A stretch of DNA of 64,000 nt from Bacteroidota bacterium (GTDB taxonomy: Bacteria; Bacteroidota; Bacteroidia; CAILMK01; JACPUW01). The notes beneath the pieces were generated by a model, which worked only from the letters and a program-made list of their open reading frames with translations, searched no databases and had not been told where the DNA came from. Every line of letters begins with the position of its first letter. Position 1 is the stretch's first letter. Location: NCBI GenBank assembly GCA_016192035.1, contig JACPUW010000033.1:124001-188000 (forward strand), read 5' to 3'. This document shows positions 52,017-61,674 of the stretch, one piece after another. A program made the translations under genes and the position numbers.

Positions 52017-54635
52017 ATGACCGCGAATGAGATAAGGCAAGCTTTTTTGGATTTTTTTGAATCCAAAGGGCATAAAATAGTGCCATCGGCACCCATAGTG
52101 CTCAAGAATGATCCTACCCTGCTGTTTACCAATGCGGGTATGAACCAGTTTAAGGATTACTTCTTGGGCAACCAGTTAGCCCCCTACCCGCGCGTGGCCG
52201 ATACCCAAAAGTGCCTGCGGGCTAGCGGTAAGCACAATGATTTGGAAGATGTGGGAAAGGATACCTATCACCACACCATGTTTGAAATGCTGGGCAACTG
52301 GAGTTTTGGGGACTATTTCAAAAATGAGGCGTTGACCTGGGCCTGGGAACTCCTCTCCTCAGTGTATGGGCTTGACCCCAAACGCATGTATGCCACCGTT
52401 TTTGAAGGCGATGGCCAAGTACCTGCCGATGAAGATGCGGTCAACATCTGGAAACAATTCCTGCCCGAATCCCATATTCTTAAGTGCGGAAAAAAGGATA
52501 ATTTCTGGGAAATGGGCGATCAAGGCCCATGTGGCCCATGTTCTGAAATTCACTATGACCTGCGCAGCGATGCGGAACGGGCTCAGGTGCCTGGGCATGC
52601 GCTGGTTAACAGGGACAACCCCTTGGTTATAGAGATTTGGAACAATGTGTTTATACAGTACAACCGAAAGGCCGATGGAACACTGGAAACCCTTCCTGCC
52701 AAACACGTGGATACCGGAATGGGATTGGAGCGCCTGGCTGTGGTAATACAGGGTAAAAAGTCAAATTACGACACGGATGTTTTTGACTACCTCATCAATT
52801 TCGTTGAAATTAGGTTTGGGGTGAAGTATGGTGTGAATGCCGTCAATGACATAGCAATTAGGGTTATTGTGGACCACATACGGGCGATTGTTTTTTCCAT
52901 AGCCGATGGGCAAATGCCATCAAATAATGGCGCTGGATATGTGATACGGAGAATCTTGCGAAGGGCTGTGCGCTACGCCTATCGCCATTTTATGGCCAAT
53001 AGTCCATTTCTGTGCGACATGACTTTTCTTCTGGCAGACAGGTTTGCCGATATTTTCCCCGAAGTAAAAGCCCAGGCCGCTTTTATTTCAAGGGTTATCC
53101 GTGAGGAGGAAACGTCATTCTTAAAAACCCTGGGCAGCGGTACCCGCCGATTTGAACAGCACGTGACAGACCATCCGGGTAAAGACATCACAGGTGACTT
53201 TGCATTTGAATTGTTTGATACATATGGTTTTCCAATTGACCTTACCGAACTCATGGCGCAGGAGGCCAACCTTGTAGTGGATGTACAGGGGTTTAAGGCA
53301 TCACTGGACAAACAGCGCGAGCGCTCGAGGGCCGATGCCGACAAGGACCTGGGTGACTGGATAGAGGTACATCCAGGCATGGAGGTGCTTTTTGTTGGCT
53401 ATGACATGTTGGAATGCCAGTGCCGCATGCGCCGCTACCGGGCCATGGAAACAAAAGGCAAGGTTCAGTATCAATTGGTGCTGGACCAAACACCATTTTA
53501 CCCTGAAGGTGGAGGCCAAGTAGGCGATTCGGGTGTCCTTCAAATTGATGGGGAATCGGTGGAAGTGGTGGACACTAAAAAGGAAAACGAGCTTATCGTT
53601 CATATAGTCAATAGGTTACCTAAGAACCTTGATGGTGTATTTTGGGCTAGGGTACATGCCGACCGTAGGCGCAATACCGAACGCAACCACTCTGCCACCC
53701 ATTTGCTTCATGCGGCCCTCCGTCGTGTGCTCGGTCACCATGTAATGCAGAAAGGCTCATTGGTATCACCGGATTATTTGAGGTTTGACTTCTCGCATTT
53801 TGCAAAACTCAGCTCGGATGAATTGGAAGCTGTGGAACGAATAGTAAATGATAAAATACAGGAAAACATATTGTTGAACGAGGCGCGCTCCCTTTCCATG
53901 GCACAAGCCAAAGAAGCAGGGGCTATGATGCTCTTTGGAGAGAAATACGGTGAAGTAGTGCGAATGATCACGTTTGACCCCACGTACTCCAACGAACTAT
54001 GTGGTGGCACCCATGTGCTTGCCACAGGGTCTATGGGGCTGTTTAAGATAACCAATGAAACGGCCGTTGCAGCGGGCATTAGGCGCATAGAAGCACTTAC
54101 TGGCCATAAGGCAATTGCCTTTGTGGACCAGCAAATCAAGGAACTAGGGTCTATCAAGCAATTGCTAAAAACAAACAAGGACACCGCCAAGGCAATAGAG
54201 TCATTGCTGGATGACAAGAAGCACCTTGAATCCAAATTGGCATCCTTTAAGATGGACCGTTTGCGCCAACAGGCAATGGAACTGGCCAAAACCGGCGAAA
54301 TCATGCAAGGGATGGAGATAGTGGTGGCTTCTGCCCCTCTTGAAGAAGTAAGCGATGGAAAGGATTTGGCGTATCAAATAGCACAATTGCGTCCAGAAGC
54401 ACTGGTGGTCCTTACTGCGGTAATACAAGACAAACCCAATCTATGGGTTTATGTATCAAAGGGTTTAATTGCGGAACGACAGATTGATGCAAGGAACCTG
54501 ATAAAGACGGCAGCCCCGTATATACAGGGAGGCGGGGGCGGCCAAGATTTCTTTGCTTCGGCCGGTGGCAAACTGGCCAGCGGACTAGCCGATGCCATCA
54601 AGGCAATAATGGAAGGACTGCTTGGAAAAGTTTAG
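52017..54635 (+). CDS. alaS: alanyl-tRNA synthetase
   Basis: 872 residues from ATG 52017. Class II core with FTNAGMNQFKDYFLG, the R-containing RASGKHNDLEDVG, and DTGMGLERL; editing domain with HSATHLLHAAL and CGGTHVLATGS, which form the zinc site; coiled-coil linker, then DHHA1-type C-terminal domain with YIQGGGGGQDFFASAGG. Full length. The TTG at 52005 that opens the frame is not needed; a TACCTTCG box at 51979-51986 may be the promoter. Confidence 0.96.
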   Translation: MTANEIRQAFLDFFESKGHKIVPSAPIVLKNDPTLLFTNAGMNQFKDYFLGNQLAPYPRVADTQKCLRASGKHNDLEDVGKDTYHHTMFEMLGNWSFGDYFKNEALTWAWELLSSVYGLDPKRMYATVFEGDGQVPADEDAVNIWKQFLPESHILKCGKKDNFWEMGDQGPCGPCSEIHYDLRSDAERAQVPGHALVNRDNPLVIEIWNNVFIQYNRKADGTLETLPAKHVDTGMGLERLAVVIQGKKSNYDTDVFDYLINFVEIRFGVKYGVNAVNDIAIRVIVDHIRAIVFSIADGQMPSNNGAGYVIRRILRRAVRYAYRHFMANSPFLCDMTFLLADRFADIFPEVKAQAAFISRVIREEETSFLKTLGSGTRRFEQHVTDHPGKDITGDFAFELFDTYGFPIDLTELMAQEANLVVDVQGFKASLDKQRERSRADADKDLGDWIEVHPGMEVLFVGYDMLECQCRMRRYRAMETKGKVQYQLVLDQTPFYPEGGGQVGDSGVLQIDGESVEVVDTKKENELIVHIVNRLPKNLDGVFWARVHADRRRNTERNHSATHLLHAALRRVLGHHVMQKGSLVSPDYLRFDFSHFAKLSSDELEAVERIVNDKIQENILLNEARSLSMAQAKEAGAMMLFGEKYGEVVRMITFDPTYSNELCGGTHVLATGSMGLFKITNETAVAAGIRRIEALTGHKAIAFVDQQIKELGSIKQLLKTNKDTAKAIESLLDDKKHLESKLASFKMDRLRQQAMELAKTGEIMQGMEIVVASAPLEEVSDGKDLAYQIAQLRPEALVVLTAVIQDKPNLWVYVSKGLIAERQIDARNLIKTAAPYIQGGGGGQDFFASAGGKLASGLADAIKAIMEGLLGKV

Positions 54636-54739
54636 CCTAGGCAGTGATTCATTTGGCTTGTAGTCAATTCGTTATTTTAAACATCGCCCATTCTTGGCAT
54701 GGGTAAATGGCCTCCTGTAGGAGAAAAAATGGCCCCCTG

Positions 54740-55216
54740 TTAGTGGGCAACCCGGATATTGTCAGGATTGACCAAGTGTTTCTTAATGCGGGCTATGGGC
54801 CCGGTGCAAAAACTATTGTGGCAGGCAATACAGCTATTTATTACCAAATTGTGTTGATGGGCAAATGAATCTGCAGGCGTATGGTTCAGTGCTTCCACGT
54901 GGCGTAGAAAAACCTGGGCATATGAAACATAATCAGGTTCTTCCGTGATGCCCTCCTTGGTGGGCGAAGCAGTTAAAATGGACGTAAAATCAAGTTTCGC
55001 GGTAGGCTTTTGCCCCAATTTCATGGCTTTTTTTACTCCGGCCATTGACTTATCCATGTGCCGCATGAACGCTGCCAGTTCAGAGGATTCGCCCACCCCA
55101 AGTTCCCTTTTGGCTGTATCCGTACTGCACTGAGCACCGGTATCGCCCACACCTTTATCGGTTTGGCCACACGATGCAATGATTGAAACGCATAAGAGGC
55201 TTAAAAACAATTTCAT
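54740..55216 (-). CDS. cytochrome c-like lipoprotein (CxxCH)
   Basis: 158 residues from ATG 55216. Lipoprotein signal (LLCVSIIASCG), an acidic region, then a helical domain with one haem motif, SCIACHNSFCTG, near the C-terminus. HNLVIN before it and a Met in the central helix could give a distal ligand. Small soluble electron carrier or cytochrome c' like protein at the membrane; partner unknown. Its ATG overlaps the stop of the RluA gene (ATGA). Confidence 0.8.
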   Translation of the reverse strand: MKLFLSLLCVSIIASCGQTDKGVGDTGAQCSTDTAKRELGVGESSELAAFMRHMDKSMAGVKKAMKLGQKPTAKLDFTSILTASPTKEGITEEPDYVSYAQVFLRHVEALNHTPADSFAHQHNLVINSCIACHNSFCTGPIARIKKHLVNPDNIRVAH

Positions 55217-55893
55217 ATTACGATATCTACATCTTTGAACTGTGACCATACATCCCTATGAAATGGGGCAGGTGCGGTTACCTGCACGGGCGCTTTGGTG
55301 ATGGGATGCTCAAATTGAATTCTATGAGAAAACAAACATAGGCTGAAGTCATTTAGCCATTCAGTTTTGCCATACTTTTTATCACCAACCACGGGATGGC
55401 CCTTATAGGCCATTTGAGCCCGTATTTGGTGTGTGCGTCCGGTTATGGGCCTCACAGCCAGCAAACTCCTTTCATTTATGGTGCCCAGGACCTGGTAATA
55501 AAGTATGGCCGATTTCCCGCCTTCTATGGGTTCGTCATACATGCGCCATTTCTGGGCATTGGCCATTTTTTTTGTGTATTGCTCTAGGTGGCCTACACTT
55601 GGTTCGGGTACCCCTTCCACTATCACCAAATAGGTTTTATGTATTTGTTGGGCTATCTGCATGGCGCGCATGGCATTGCCCGCCCTTTTTGAGGTGGCCA
55701 GGGTGAGCAGTCCGCCGGCCATTCTGTCTAGCCGCTGCAGCATGACCCAAAAGTTCGGTTTCCCTAAGTACTCAAAGAGCAATTCGTTTATGCCGGGCTC
55801 CATCTTTTTGTCTATCTGCGACAACATGCCAAAAGGTTTGTTAACTATACAGATATACAAATCTTTATATAAAATTTCTGGTTGCCAATCCAT
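55213..55893 (-). CDS. RluA family pseudouridine synthase
   Basis: 226 residues. The catalytic aspartate is in MLQRLDRMAGGLLTLATS, and the late RPITGRTHQIRAQMAYKGHPVVGDKKYG block is typical for RluA/RluC/RluD. It isomerises uridine to pseudouridine in rRNA or tRNA; the exact site is not predictable. There is no S4 domain. The -7-like box lies 4 bases before the ATG. The cytochrome lipoprotein follows through an ATGA overlap. Confidence 0.93.
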   Translation of the reverse strand: MDWQPEILYKDLYICIVNKPFGMLSQIDKKMEPGINELLFEYLGKPNFWVMLQRLDRMAGGLLTLATSKRAGNAMRAMQIAQQIHKTYLVIVEGVPEPSVGHLEQYTKKMANAQKWRMYDEPIEGGKSAILYYQVLGTINERSLLAVRPITGRTHQIRAQMAYKGHPVVGDKKYGKTEWLNDFSLCLFSHRIQFEHPITKAPVQVTAPAPFHRDVWSQFKDVDIVI

Positions 55894-55897
55894 GTTG

Positions 55898-55906
55898 CAA
55901 AGTTTA
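55898..55906 (-). promoter_or_regulatory. -7-like box TAAACTTTG directly before the RluA gene
   Basis: On the minus strand TAAACTTTG followed by CAAC and the ATG at 55893. One extra base relative to TAnnTTTG. If used, the transcript would be leaderless. Confidence 0.4.
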
Positions 55907-55970
55907 GTTTGATATGGCCATTGACCTATTTTTTAGCACATTTTCGCATCACATCCCTCAATTTCGAGGC

Positions 55971-57233
55971 ATGAATGTACCTGCGTATAACTACTCTGTA
56001 CTCGAAAGGTTCATGCGCTACGTGCGCATTGACACCCAATCTGATCCAAACTCTCCTACCTGTCCATCTACCGAGAAGCAAAAAAACCTGGGCCGGCTGC
56101 TGGTGCAAGAATTGAAGGATTTGGGGATAGGCGATGCTGAAATGGATGAATGGGGTTACATATATGCCACATTGCCAAGCAATAGCACCAGGGAAGTGCC
56201 TGTGATTTGTTTGTGCAGCCATATGGATACTTCACCCGAAACTTCAGGCAAAGATGTAAGACCCGAGATTAAGCGCAATTACCAAGGCGGTGATATACCC
56301 TTGGGAACTAGTGGGATATCAATACTTGAAGGTGAACATCCGGAGCTCCGCCACTGCCTAGGCCACGATATAATATGTACCGATGGCACTACCCTTCTGG
56401 GCGCTGACGACAAAGCCGGTTTGGCTGAGATTATGGATGCCATTGCCTTTTTTCAGGCCAATCCACATATACCTCATGGGTCGGTAAGGATACTTTTCAC
56501 CCCCGATGAGGAAATTGGCCGTGGGGCCAATAAGGTAAACCTATCAAAACTGGGCGCCAAGTATGGCTATACGGTAGATGGGGAAAGCAGGGGGTCTATT
56601 GAAGATGAAACGTTTAGCGCCGACATGGCAAAAATTCGTTTCTTTGGCACCAATGTGCACCCGGGATATGCCAAAGGCCGGTTGGTGAATGCACTAAAGG
56701 TGGCCGGCACCTTCATTGACAGCCTGCCAAAGCAGGAATGGAGCCCTGAAACTACCTCTGGACGCCAGGGTTTTGTCCATCCATACGATATGCAAGGCGG
56801 GGTAGAAACAGCTACTATCACATTGATCCTTAGGTCATTTGATGATAAAGATCTGGCTGAATATGCCCACAGGCTTAGGGCCTTGGCGCAAGCGGCAGTA
56901 CAAGCTTATCCAGGTGCCAGGTTTGTAATAGAGCTAACGGAACAGTACAGAAATATGAAAAATGTGTTAAAGGACTGTCCAGAAGTGGTGGAATTTGCCG
57001 TGGAGGCCATATCAAGGGCTGGAATGAAACCGGATCTGGGAAGCATAAGAGGGGGTACTGATGGTTCTAGGTTGTCATTCATGGGCTTGCCCTGCCCCAA
57101 TCTCTTTGCCGGCGGACATAGCTTTCATTCTAAAACGGAATGGATAAGCGTGCAGGACATGCAGGCTGCGGTGGACATGTTGGTAGAGTTGGTGAAAATA
57201 TGGGATGAAAAGGCCCAGCAAGAAGTGGCATGA
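55971..57233 (+). CDS. pepT: peptidase T (tripeptide aminopeptidase)
   Basis: 420 residues from ATG 55971, starting MNVPAYNYSVLERFMRYV. An M20 family di-zinc aminopeptidase that releases the N-terminal residue of tripeptides in the cytoplasm. Metal ligands are seen in LCSHMDTSPE, LGADDKAGLAEIMD, TPDEEIGRGANKV, YTVDGESRGS and the last His in NLFAGGHSFHSKTEW. The frame opens at 55914, but the later ATG gives the family start. The following gene overlaps its stop. Confidence 0.95.
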   Translation: MNVPAYNYSVLERFMRYVRIDTQSDPNSPTCPSTEKQKNLGRLLVQELKDLGIGDAEMDEWGYIYATLPSNSTREVPVICLCSHMDTSPETSGKDVRPEIKRNYQGGDIPLGTSGISILEGEHPELRHCLGHDIICTDGTTLLGADDKAGLAEIMDAIAFFQANPHIPHGSVRILFTPDEEIGRGANKVNLSKLGAKYGYTVDGESRGSIEDETFSADMAKIRFFGTNVHPGYAKGRLVNALKVAGTFIDSLPKQEWSPETTSGRQGFVHPYDMQGGVETATITLILRSFDDKDLAEYAHRLRALAQAAVQAYPGARFVIELTEQYRNMKNVLKDCPEVVEFAVEAISRAGMKPDLGSIRGGTDGSRLSFMGLPCPNLFAGGHSFHSKTEWISVQDMQAAVDMLVELVKIWDEKAQQEVA

Positions 57234-57763
57234 TGTTAAGCACACGGAAGTGTATTCTCGTCTTTGTGCTCCTCACGGTATCTATGAGTGTTTTTGGCCA
57301 GGATTGGGATGCCTTTATATCGGCCTGGGGCAGTGAAGAAGTGTCGGCTGATACTTTTTTAATGGGCCCAGACGATTCCATGGAGTTGGCCGAGCTCACC
57401 TTTAGAAACTTATTTGCCAATAACAAAGGGGTGAAACCTAGAAAGAGCAAATACTACATTATAAGTTTCTTACACTGTGCCCCCCACAAGTATATTGACC
57501 CCGATGGCCCCTTTATGGCCACGCTGCAAGATGTACGCCCCAAGGTGAGGAAAGCTTCTTATTACTATGGCAATGAGGAAAAACTGTATGGCGAGGTGAT
57601 GTTCTTTTTTATAACCGAGATGCGGCTTACAGGAAAGGATTCAGCTGTGATAAAAGGTGGTTATTATCAGAATGATACTATCTGTGCTGGCCACCTGTAC
57701 CATATGCAGCGCATAGATGGCGTGTGGGACATACGCCGCGTATCGGTGGAATGGGTGCTATGA
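57230..57763 (+). CDS. small exported protein, function unknown
   Basis: 177 residues; signal peptide MMLSTRKCILVFVLLTVSMSVFGQ, then a mature domain with strands such as KYYIISFLHCAPHKYIDPDG, VMFFFITEMRLTGKDSAVIKGG and HLYHMQRIDGVWDIRRV. No family recognised. ATG 57230 overlaps the pepT stop (ATGA), so translation is coupled. Confidence 0.75.
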   Translation: MMLSTRKCILVFVLLTVSMSVFGQDWDAFISAWGSEEVSADTFLMGPDDSMELAELTFRNLFANNKGVKPRKSKYYIISFLHCAPHKYIDPDGPFMATLQDVRPKVRKASYYYGNEEKLYGEVMFFFITEMRLTGKDSAVIKGGYYQNDTICAGHLYHMQRIDGVWDIRRVSVEWVL

Positions 57764-57785
57764 TGCATACCCCAAAAAAAGAAAA

Positions 57786-57817
57786 CCGCAACTCACTGTT
57801 TTGTCAATGGGTTGCGG
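57786..57817 (-). terminator. terminator after tRNA-Leu
   Basis: On the minus strand CCGCAAC and GTTGCGG form a 7-bp stem with an 18-base loop, followed by TTTTCTTTTTTT. It begins 6 bases after the tRNA 3' end. Confidence 0.8.
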
Positions 57818-57822
57818 CTCAG

Positions 57823-57906
57823 TACCGAAGGTGGGAATCGAACCCACACTCTGTTGCCAGAACTGGATTTTGAATCCAGCGCGTCTACCAATTCCACCAC
57901 TTCGGC
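57823..57906 (-). tRNA. tRNA-Leu (anticodon CAA)
   Basis: 84 bases, complete: acceptor GCCGAAG with CTTCGGT (first pair G-U), anticodon stem CTGGA/TCCAG with loop TTCAAAA (anticodon CAA, reading UUG), the long variable arm of class II tRNAs, and T arm GTGGG-TTCGATT-CCCAC. Discriminator A. CCA is not encoded. A TAGTTTTG box at 57938-57945 may be the promoter. Confidence 0.97.
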
Positions 57907-57982
57907 AGGTATGGCCTGTATTGGCTTTTTGGGTGCGCAAAACTAGCCATTTTATTGCATTTGGTTAATACTCGCGCTATAT

Positions 57983-59299
57983 TTAGTTTACTATGGCTTG
58001 GTAAATGTCATTTCCAAATATGAGCACCATCAAGGTAAGCAATATGGCAAATCCTACCATTTGTGCACGCTCCAGTGCTTTGTCGCTCAGTGGTTTTCCC
58101 CTTACCATTTCTATTAGCAAAAAAAACACGTGGCCGCCATCAAGTGCAGGTATGGGCAGTATGTTCATGAAAGCCAGTATCATGGATAGCGCCCCCGTGA
58201 GTGACCAGAAACGCTCCCAGTCCCATACGGAGCCAAACATGGCCGCTATACCTATGGGCCCGCTCACGGTTTTGGCCGGATTTATTTCGCCAGAAAACAT
58301 CTTGCCGAATGCTTGTACGTTGACCACCAACAGGCTAAAGGCTGCCTTGCTACCCCTGGCCAGTGATTCGCCCAGGCCAAAATGCTGATACGAGAACTGC
58401 TCAAGGGGTTTAAACCCTATGGTACCCGCATTTTTCTTACCCTCTCCCACCACGTCTATTTCCAGTGTTTGTGTCCCGCCGGGTCGCTCCACCAACACCT
58501 GTACCCTCTCCCCTTTCCTGCGCTGCAAAAAGGGAACAACCTCATGAAAATAGGCTATGCTAGAATCGTTTATGGCTTTTATCACATCGCCTTTTTTCAA
58601 TCCCCCCTTCTCTGCATTGCTCCCGGCAATCACCGAATCTACTATCAAGGGAACCCTTAGCCCAATGAATCCTTCCTTGAGCCGCTCCACTAGGTTGTCT
58701 GGCAATACTATGTCCACTTGTGCACCATCCCGTTCCACCGTTATGGTGCTGGCATTCATCAGCACATCCGCCTTCAATAGGTCTTCAAAACGCTCGGGTT
58801 TTTGCCCATTCACTGCCACTACCACATCACCTGTCCTAAATCCTACTTCCTCACCCAGCGTAAAAGCGATTATGCCGTGTGAGGCACTTTCCATGGTGTG
58901 GTACTTTTCGCCATACACGAATTTGATACCCGAATAAATAAGCACGCCCAAGATTACGTTTACGGTAACTCCCCCTATCATTACCAATAGGCGCTGCCAA
59001 GCGGGTTTAGAGCGAAATTCATAGGATTTGGGGGCTTCCTTGAGAAATTCCTTGTCCATGGATTCATCAATCATTCCCGATATCTTAACATATCCACCAA
59101 GTGGAAGCCAACCTACTCCGTACTCAGTATCACCTTTTTTGAACTTAAACAGTCTTTTGCCCCAGGCATCAAAAAAGAGATAAAACTTCTCTACCTTAAT
59201 TCCAAACCAACGCGCCATTTGGAAATGCCCCCATTCATGCAGAACGATTAAAATGGAAAGTGCCAAGAGCACTTGGGCGATCATGGTTATTGTACCCAT
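57983..59299 (-). CDS. rseP: RseP-type site-2 intramembrane zinc protease
   Basis: 438 residues from ATG 59299. The zinc motif HEWGH lies in the first membrane helix (VLHEWGHF) and the second site motif LDGGH near the end (IPALDGGHVFF). Two periplasmic PDZ-like domains are between them (about 190-330, with AGSNAEKGGLKKGDVIKAIND). S2P enzymes cut anti-sigma factors or leader remnants in the membrane in response to envelope stress. TATCTTTG box at 59324-59331. Confidence 0.95.
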   Translation of the reverse strand: MGTITMIAQVLLALSILIVLHEWGHFQMARWFGIKVEKFYLFFDAWGKRLFKFKKGDTEYGVGWLPLGGYVKISGMIDESMDKEFLKEAPKSYEFRSKPAWQRLLVMIGGVTVNVILGVLIYSGIKFVYGEKYHTMESASHGIIAFTLGEEVGFRTGDVVVAVNGQKPERFEDLLKADVLMNASTITVERDGAQVDIVLPDNLVERLKEGFIGLRVPLIVDSVIAGSNAEKGGLKKGDVIKAINDSSIAYFHEVVPFLQRRKGERVQVLVERPGGTQTLEIDVVGEGKKNAGTIGFKPLEQFSYQHFGLGESLARGSKAAFSLLVVNVQAFGKMFSGEINPAKTVSGPIGIAAMFGSVWDWERFWSLTGALSMILAFMNILPIPALDGGHVFFLLIEMVRGKPLSDKALERAQMVGFAILLTLMVLIFGNDIYQAIVN

Positions 59300-59323
59300 T
59301 AAATATGTAAAATGATGAATGCA

Positions 59324-59331
59324 CAAAGATA
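59324..59331 (-). promoter_or_regulatory. -7 box TATCTTTG of rseP
   Basis: Exact TAnnTTTG match on the minus strand, 24 bases before the ATG at 59299. Confidence 0.55.
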
Positions 59332-59385
59332 GCCTTGCCCCATGCAGCATTAGGGTTTATTGGCCCGCTTTGGGTTAATCGGGTA

Positions 59386-60903
59386 TTAGGCCGTTTGACC
59401 GGGTGAAGGATCTAACGTCCATTTCTGCAGCTCATTTGCTATGGTCCTGTCGTTGGTGAGCACGGGCACTTTGTTTTGCCCTCCCAGTTTGCCTATGGAA
59501 TGCATATAGCCAGCAAAGGCCCCCGTACCCAGGGTGCGTACCACCAAAGGGCGCAGCACCTTACCTTCTATTAGGTCGCGGTAGTAGGTATTTTGAAGCC
59601 TTAATGCCTTATCGAGTGCCAATGTAAAACCGGCCATATCAGTAGGTGGTTTTCCAAATTCAATAAACCATTCGTGGTAGGGCAAACCTTGATGAGGGGT
59701 AACCTGCGGTGCTACCGTATATTCCACTACCAAGGCATTGAATTCTTGGGCGGCATTGGTTAGGGCTGCGGCAACTTCCTGGGCAATCACGTGCTCGCCA
59801 AATGCGGAAATAAAATGCTTGACCCTACCCAGTACCACTATTCGGTAAGGGTCGGTGGACAAAAAGCGCACGGTATCACCTATCACATATCCCCAAAGGC
59901 CGGCGTTGCTTGAAAGCACCAGGGCGTAGTCCTTACCCTTCTCCACTTGGCCCAGGTGCAACCTAGTAGGCTTAGGGTCAAAGAATTCGGGCAATGGAAT
60001 AAACTCAAAGAAAATACCCGAGTGCACATTGAGGTATAACCCATCTTGCCTATAATCATCCTGAAAGGCGATAAATCCTTCGGAGGCTGGATACGTTTCC
60101 AGTATATCCACTTCACGCCCAATAGTATCTATGAGCCGAGCCCGATAAGGGGCAAAGTTGACCCCGCCATGTACCAGGAGATTGAAATTGGGAAAGAGGT
60201 CGCCTACCGGTTTCCCTCCTTTGGCCGCCAGCTTGTCAAAATACATTTGCACCCAGGGGGGTATGCCGCTTATCAGGCGCATATCTTGGTGCAGGGTCTC
60301 ACCCACTATGGCGTCAACCTTCGCTTCCCAGTCTTCTATGCTGTTGGTAGCCAAGCTGGGTAAGCGGTTTCGCTGCAAATAGGCGGGTACATGGTGCGCT
60401 ACGATTCCTGACAGCCTTCCCGTGCGTACTTTTCCTTTTATCTGTAATGTGGGGCTGCCCTGCAAGAAAATCATTTTTCCAAGAAGCAATTTTGCTTCGC
60501 CCCTTAAAAATATGTAGCTGAGCAACATATTGCGGGCTGACTGGATATGGTTGGGAATGGAATCGCGGGTAATGGGTATGTATTTGGTGCCCGAGGTGGT
60601 GCCCGATGTTTTGGCAAAGTAGCTAGGAAAACCCGGCCAAAGCATGTTTTCTTCACCTGCTACGGCCCTATCTACATAGGGTTTCAAACTCTCATAGTCT
60701 CTCAAGGGCACCTGGGCCACAAAATCGTCATATGACCGAATTTGCCCAAAATGGTGGTCCCTGCCAAAGGCGGTGTGGCGGGCTTTATTGACTATGCCGT
60801 GTAAAATACTATGCTGAATATCTACCGCTTGGCTTGCATCCGACCGCAGCTTATTTGCTATGATGGAAGCCCAGGTTTTGGCTATGGTGGTGGTAATTGA
60901 CAT
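59386..60903 (-). CDS. GH3 auxin-responsive promoter family acyl-adenylate enzyme
   Basis: 505 residues from ATG 60903. The ATP/AMP-binding segments YFAKTSGTTSGTKYIPIT and the adenylation core (ETYPASEGFIAF, GDTVRFLS) match the ANL-related GH3 family, with the small C-terminal domain. In plants GH3 enzymes conjugate amino acids to acids such as jasmonate; bacterial members of unknown substrate are widespread in Bacteroidota. It is divergent from the DinB gene; CATCTTTG at 60913-60920 may be its promoter. Confidence 0.92.
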   Translation of the reverse strand: MSITTTIAKTWASIIANKLRSDASQAVDIQHSILHGIVNKARHTAFGRDHHFGQIRSYDDFVAQVPLRDYESLKPYVDRAVAGEENMLWPGFPSYFAKTSGTTSGTKYIPITRDSIPNHIQSARNMLLSYIFLRGEAKLLLGKMIFLQGSPTLQIKGKVRTGRLSGIVAHHVPAYLQRNRLPSLATNSIEDWEAKVDAIVGETLHQDMRLISGIPPWVQMYFDKLAAKGGKPVGDLFPNFNLLVHGGVNFAPYRARLIDTIGREVDILETYPASEGFIAFQDDYRQDGLYLNVHSGIFFEFIPLPEFFDPKPTRLHLGQVEKGKDYALVLSSNAGLWGYVIGDTVRFLSTDPYRIVVLGRVKHFISAFGEHVIAQEVAAALTNAAQEFNALVVEYTVAPQVTPHQGLPYHEWFIEFGKPPTDMAGFTLALDKALRLQNTYYRDLIEGKVLRPLVVRTLGTGAFAGYMHSIGKLGGQNKVPVLTNDRTIANELQKWTLDPSPGQTA

Positions 60904-60983
60904 ATGGGTCAACAAAGATGGGCAGGCCGGGAGGTTTGGGCGGTGGACTGGTCAATGGGTCCATAGGAAAGCGTTGGGGGGGA

Positions 60984-60991
60984 TACTTTTG
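60984..60991 (+). promoter_or_regulatory. -7 box TACTTTTG of the DinB gene
   Basis: TACTTTTG on the plus strand, 20 bases before the ATG at 61012, in the divergent gap to the GH3 gene. Confidence 0.5.
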
Positions 60992-61011
60992 GGCCTTAAT
61001 TGCAGCATACA

Positions 61012-61578
61012 ATGAATGTGGATAAAAGCATTCGCCAGTTGCACGAACGCCTAGATGCTTCACATGCATCATTTCAAGAATGTTTTGGCCATCTATCAGA
61101 GTTGGAACTGCTTATGAAACCCAATCCGTGTTCATGGAGCATAGGTCAAAATGTGGAGCACCTCATAGCGATCAATGAATCATATTACCCTACGCTACAG
61201 GCATTGCACCAGGGCAGCTATGATGTTCCATTTCATGGAAAGATTGGATTTGTGGTAAGGTTTATGGGCCGGGAAATTCTAAAATCGGTACAGGCTACCC
61301 ATACGCGCAGGTACAAAACGTTTCCCATATGGGAACCACGGAATGAATCTCTTGGCGCTGATTTACTTGAACGATTTGCCGATCATCATGATGTACTTAA
61401 AGCCAATATATTGGGTGCTAAGGTGTTTTTAGAACAGGATGTGGTAATAGCCTCTCCCGGGAGCCGCAAGGTGGTTTATACCCTGCGCACTGCCTTTGAC
61501 ATAGTGGTGGCCCATGAATTCAGGCACCTCGAACAAGCCAAACGGGTAATGGCCTATCTGGGCTTAAGTCGATCTTAA
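61012..61578 (+). CDS. DinB-family four-helix-bundle protein
   Basis: 188 residues from ATG 61012. DinB/YfiT fold with its metal-binding histidines in NVEHLIAINE, LERFADHHDVL and the C-terminal HEFRHLEQAKRVM; WSIGQNVEHL is typical. Members are thiol transferases (bacillithiol or mycothiol dependent) or metalloenzymes of unknown activity. No partner gene nearby. Confidence 0.9.
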   Translation: MNVDKSIRQLHERLDASHASFQECFGHLSELELLMKPNPCSWSIGQNVEHLIAINESYYPTLQALHQGSYDVPFHGKIGFVVRFMGREILKSVQATHTRRYKTFPIWEPRNESLGADLLERFADHHDVLKANILGAKVFLEQDVVIASPGSRKVVYTLRTAFDIVVAHEFRHLEQAKRVMAYLGLSRS

Positions 61579-61674
61579 ACAATTTTCTTCCAATTCCATA
61601 GCACATGCAATTGGATTAGATTGCCTTGATTGAGTGATAAATTCTTTGGGGATGCACCTTGGCTACTGCTAAGG

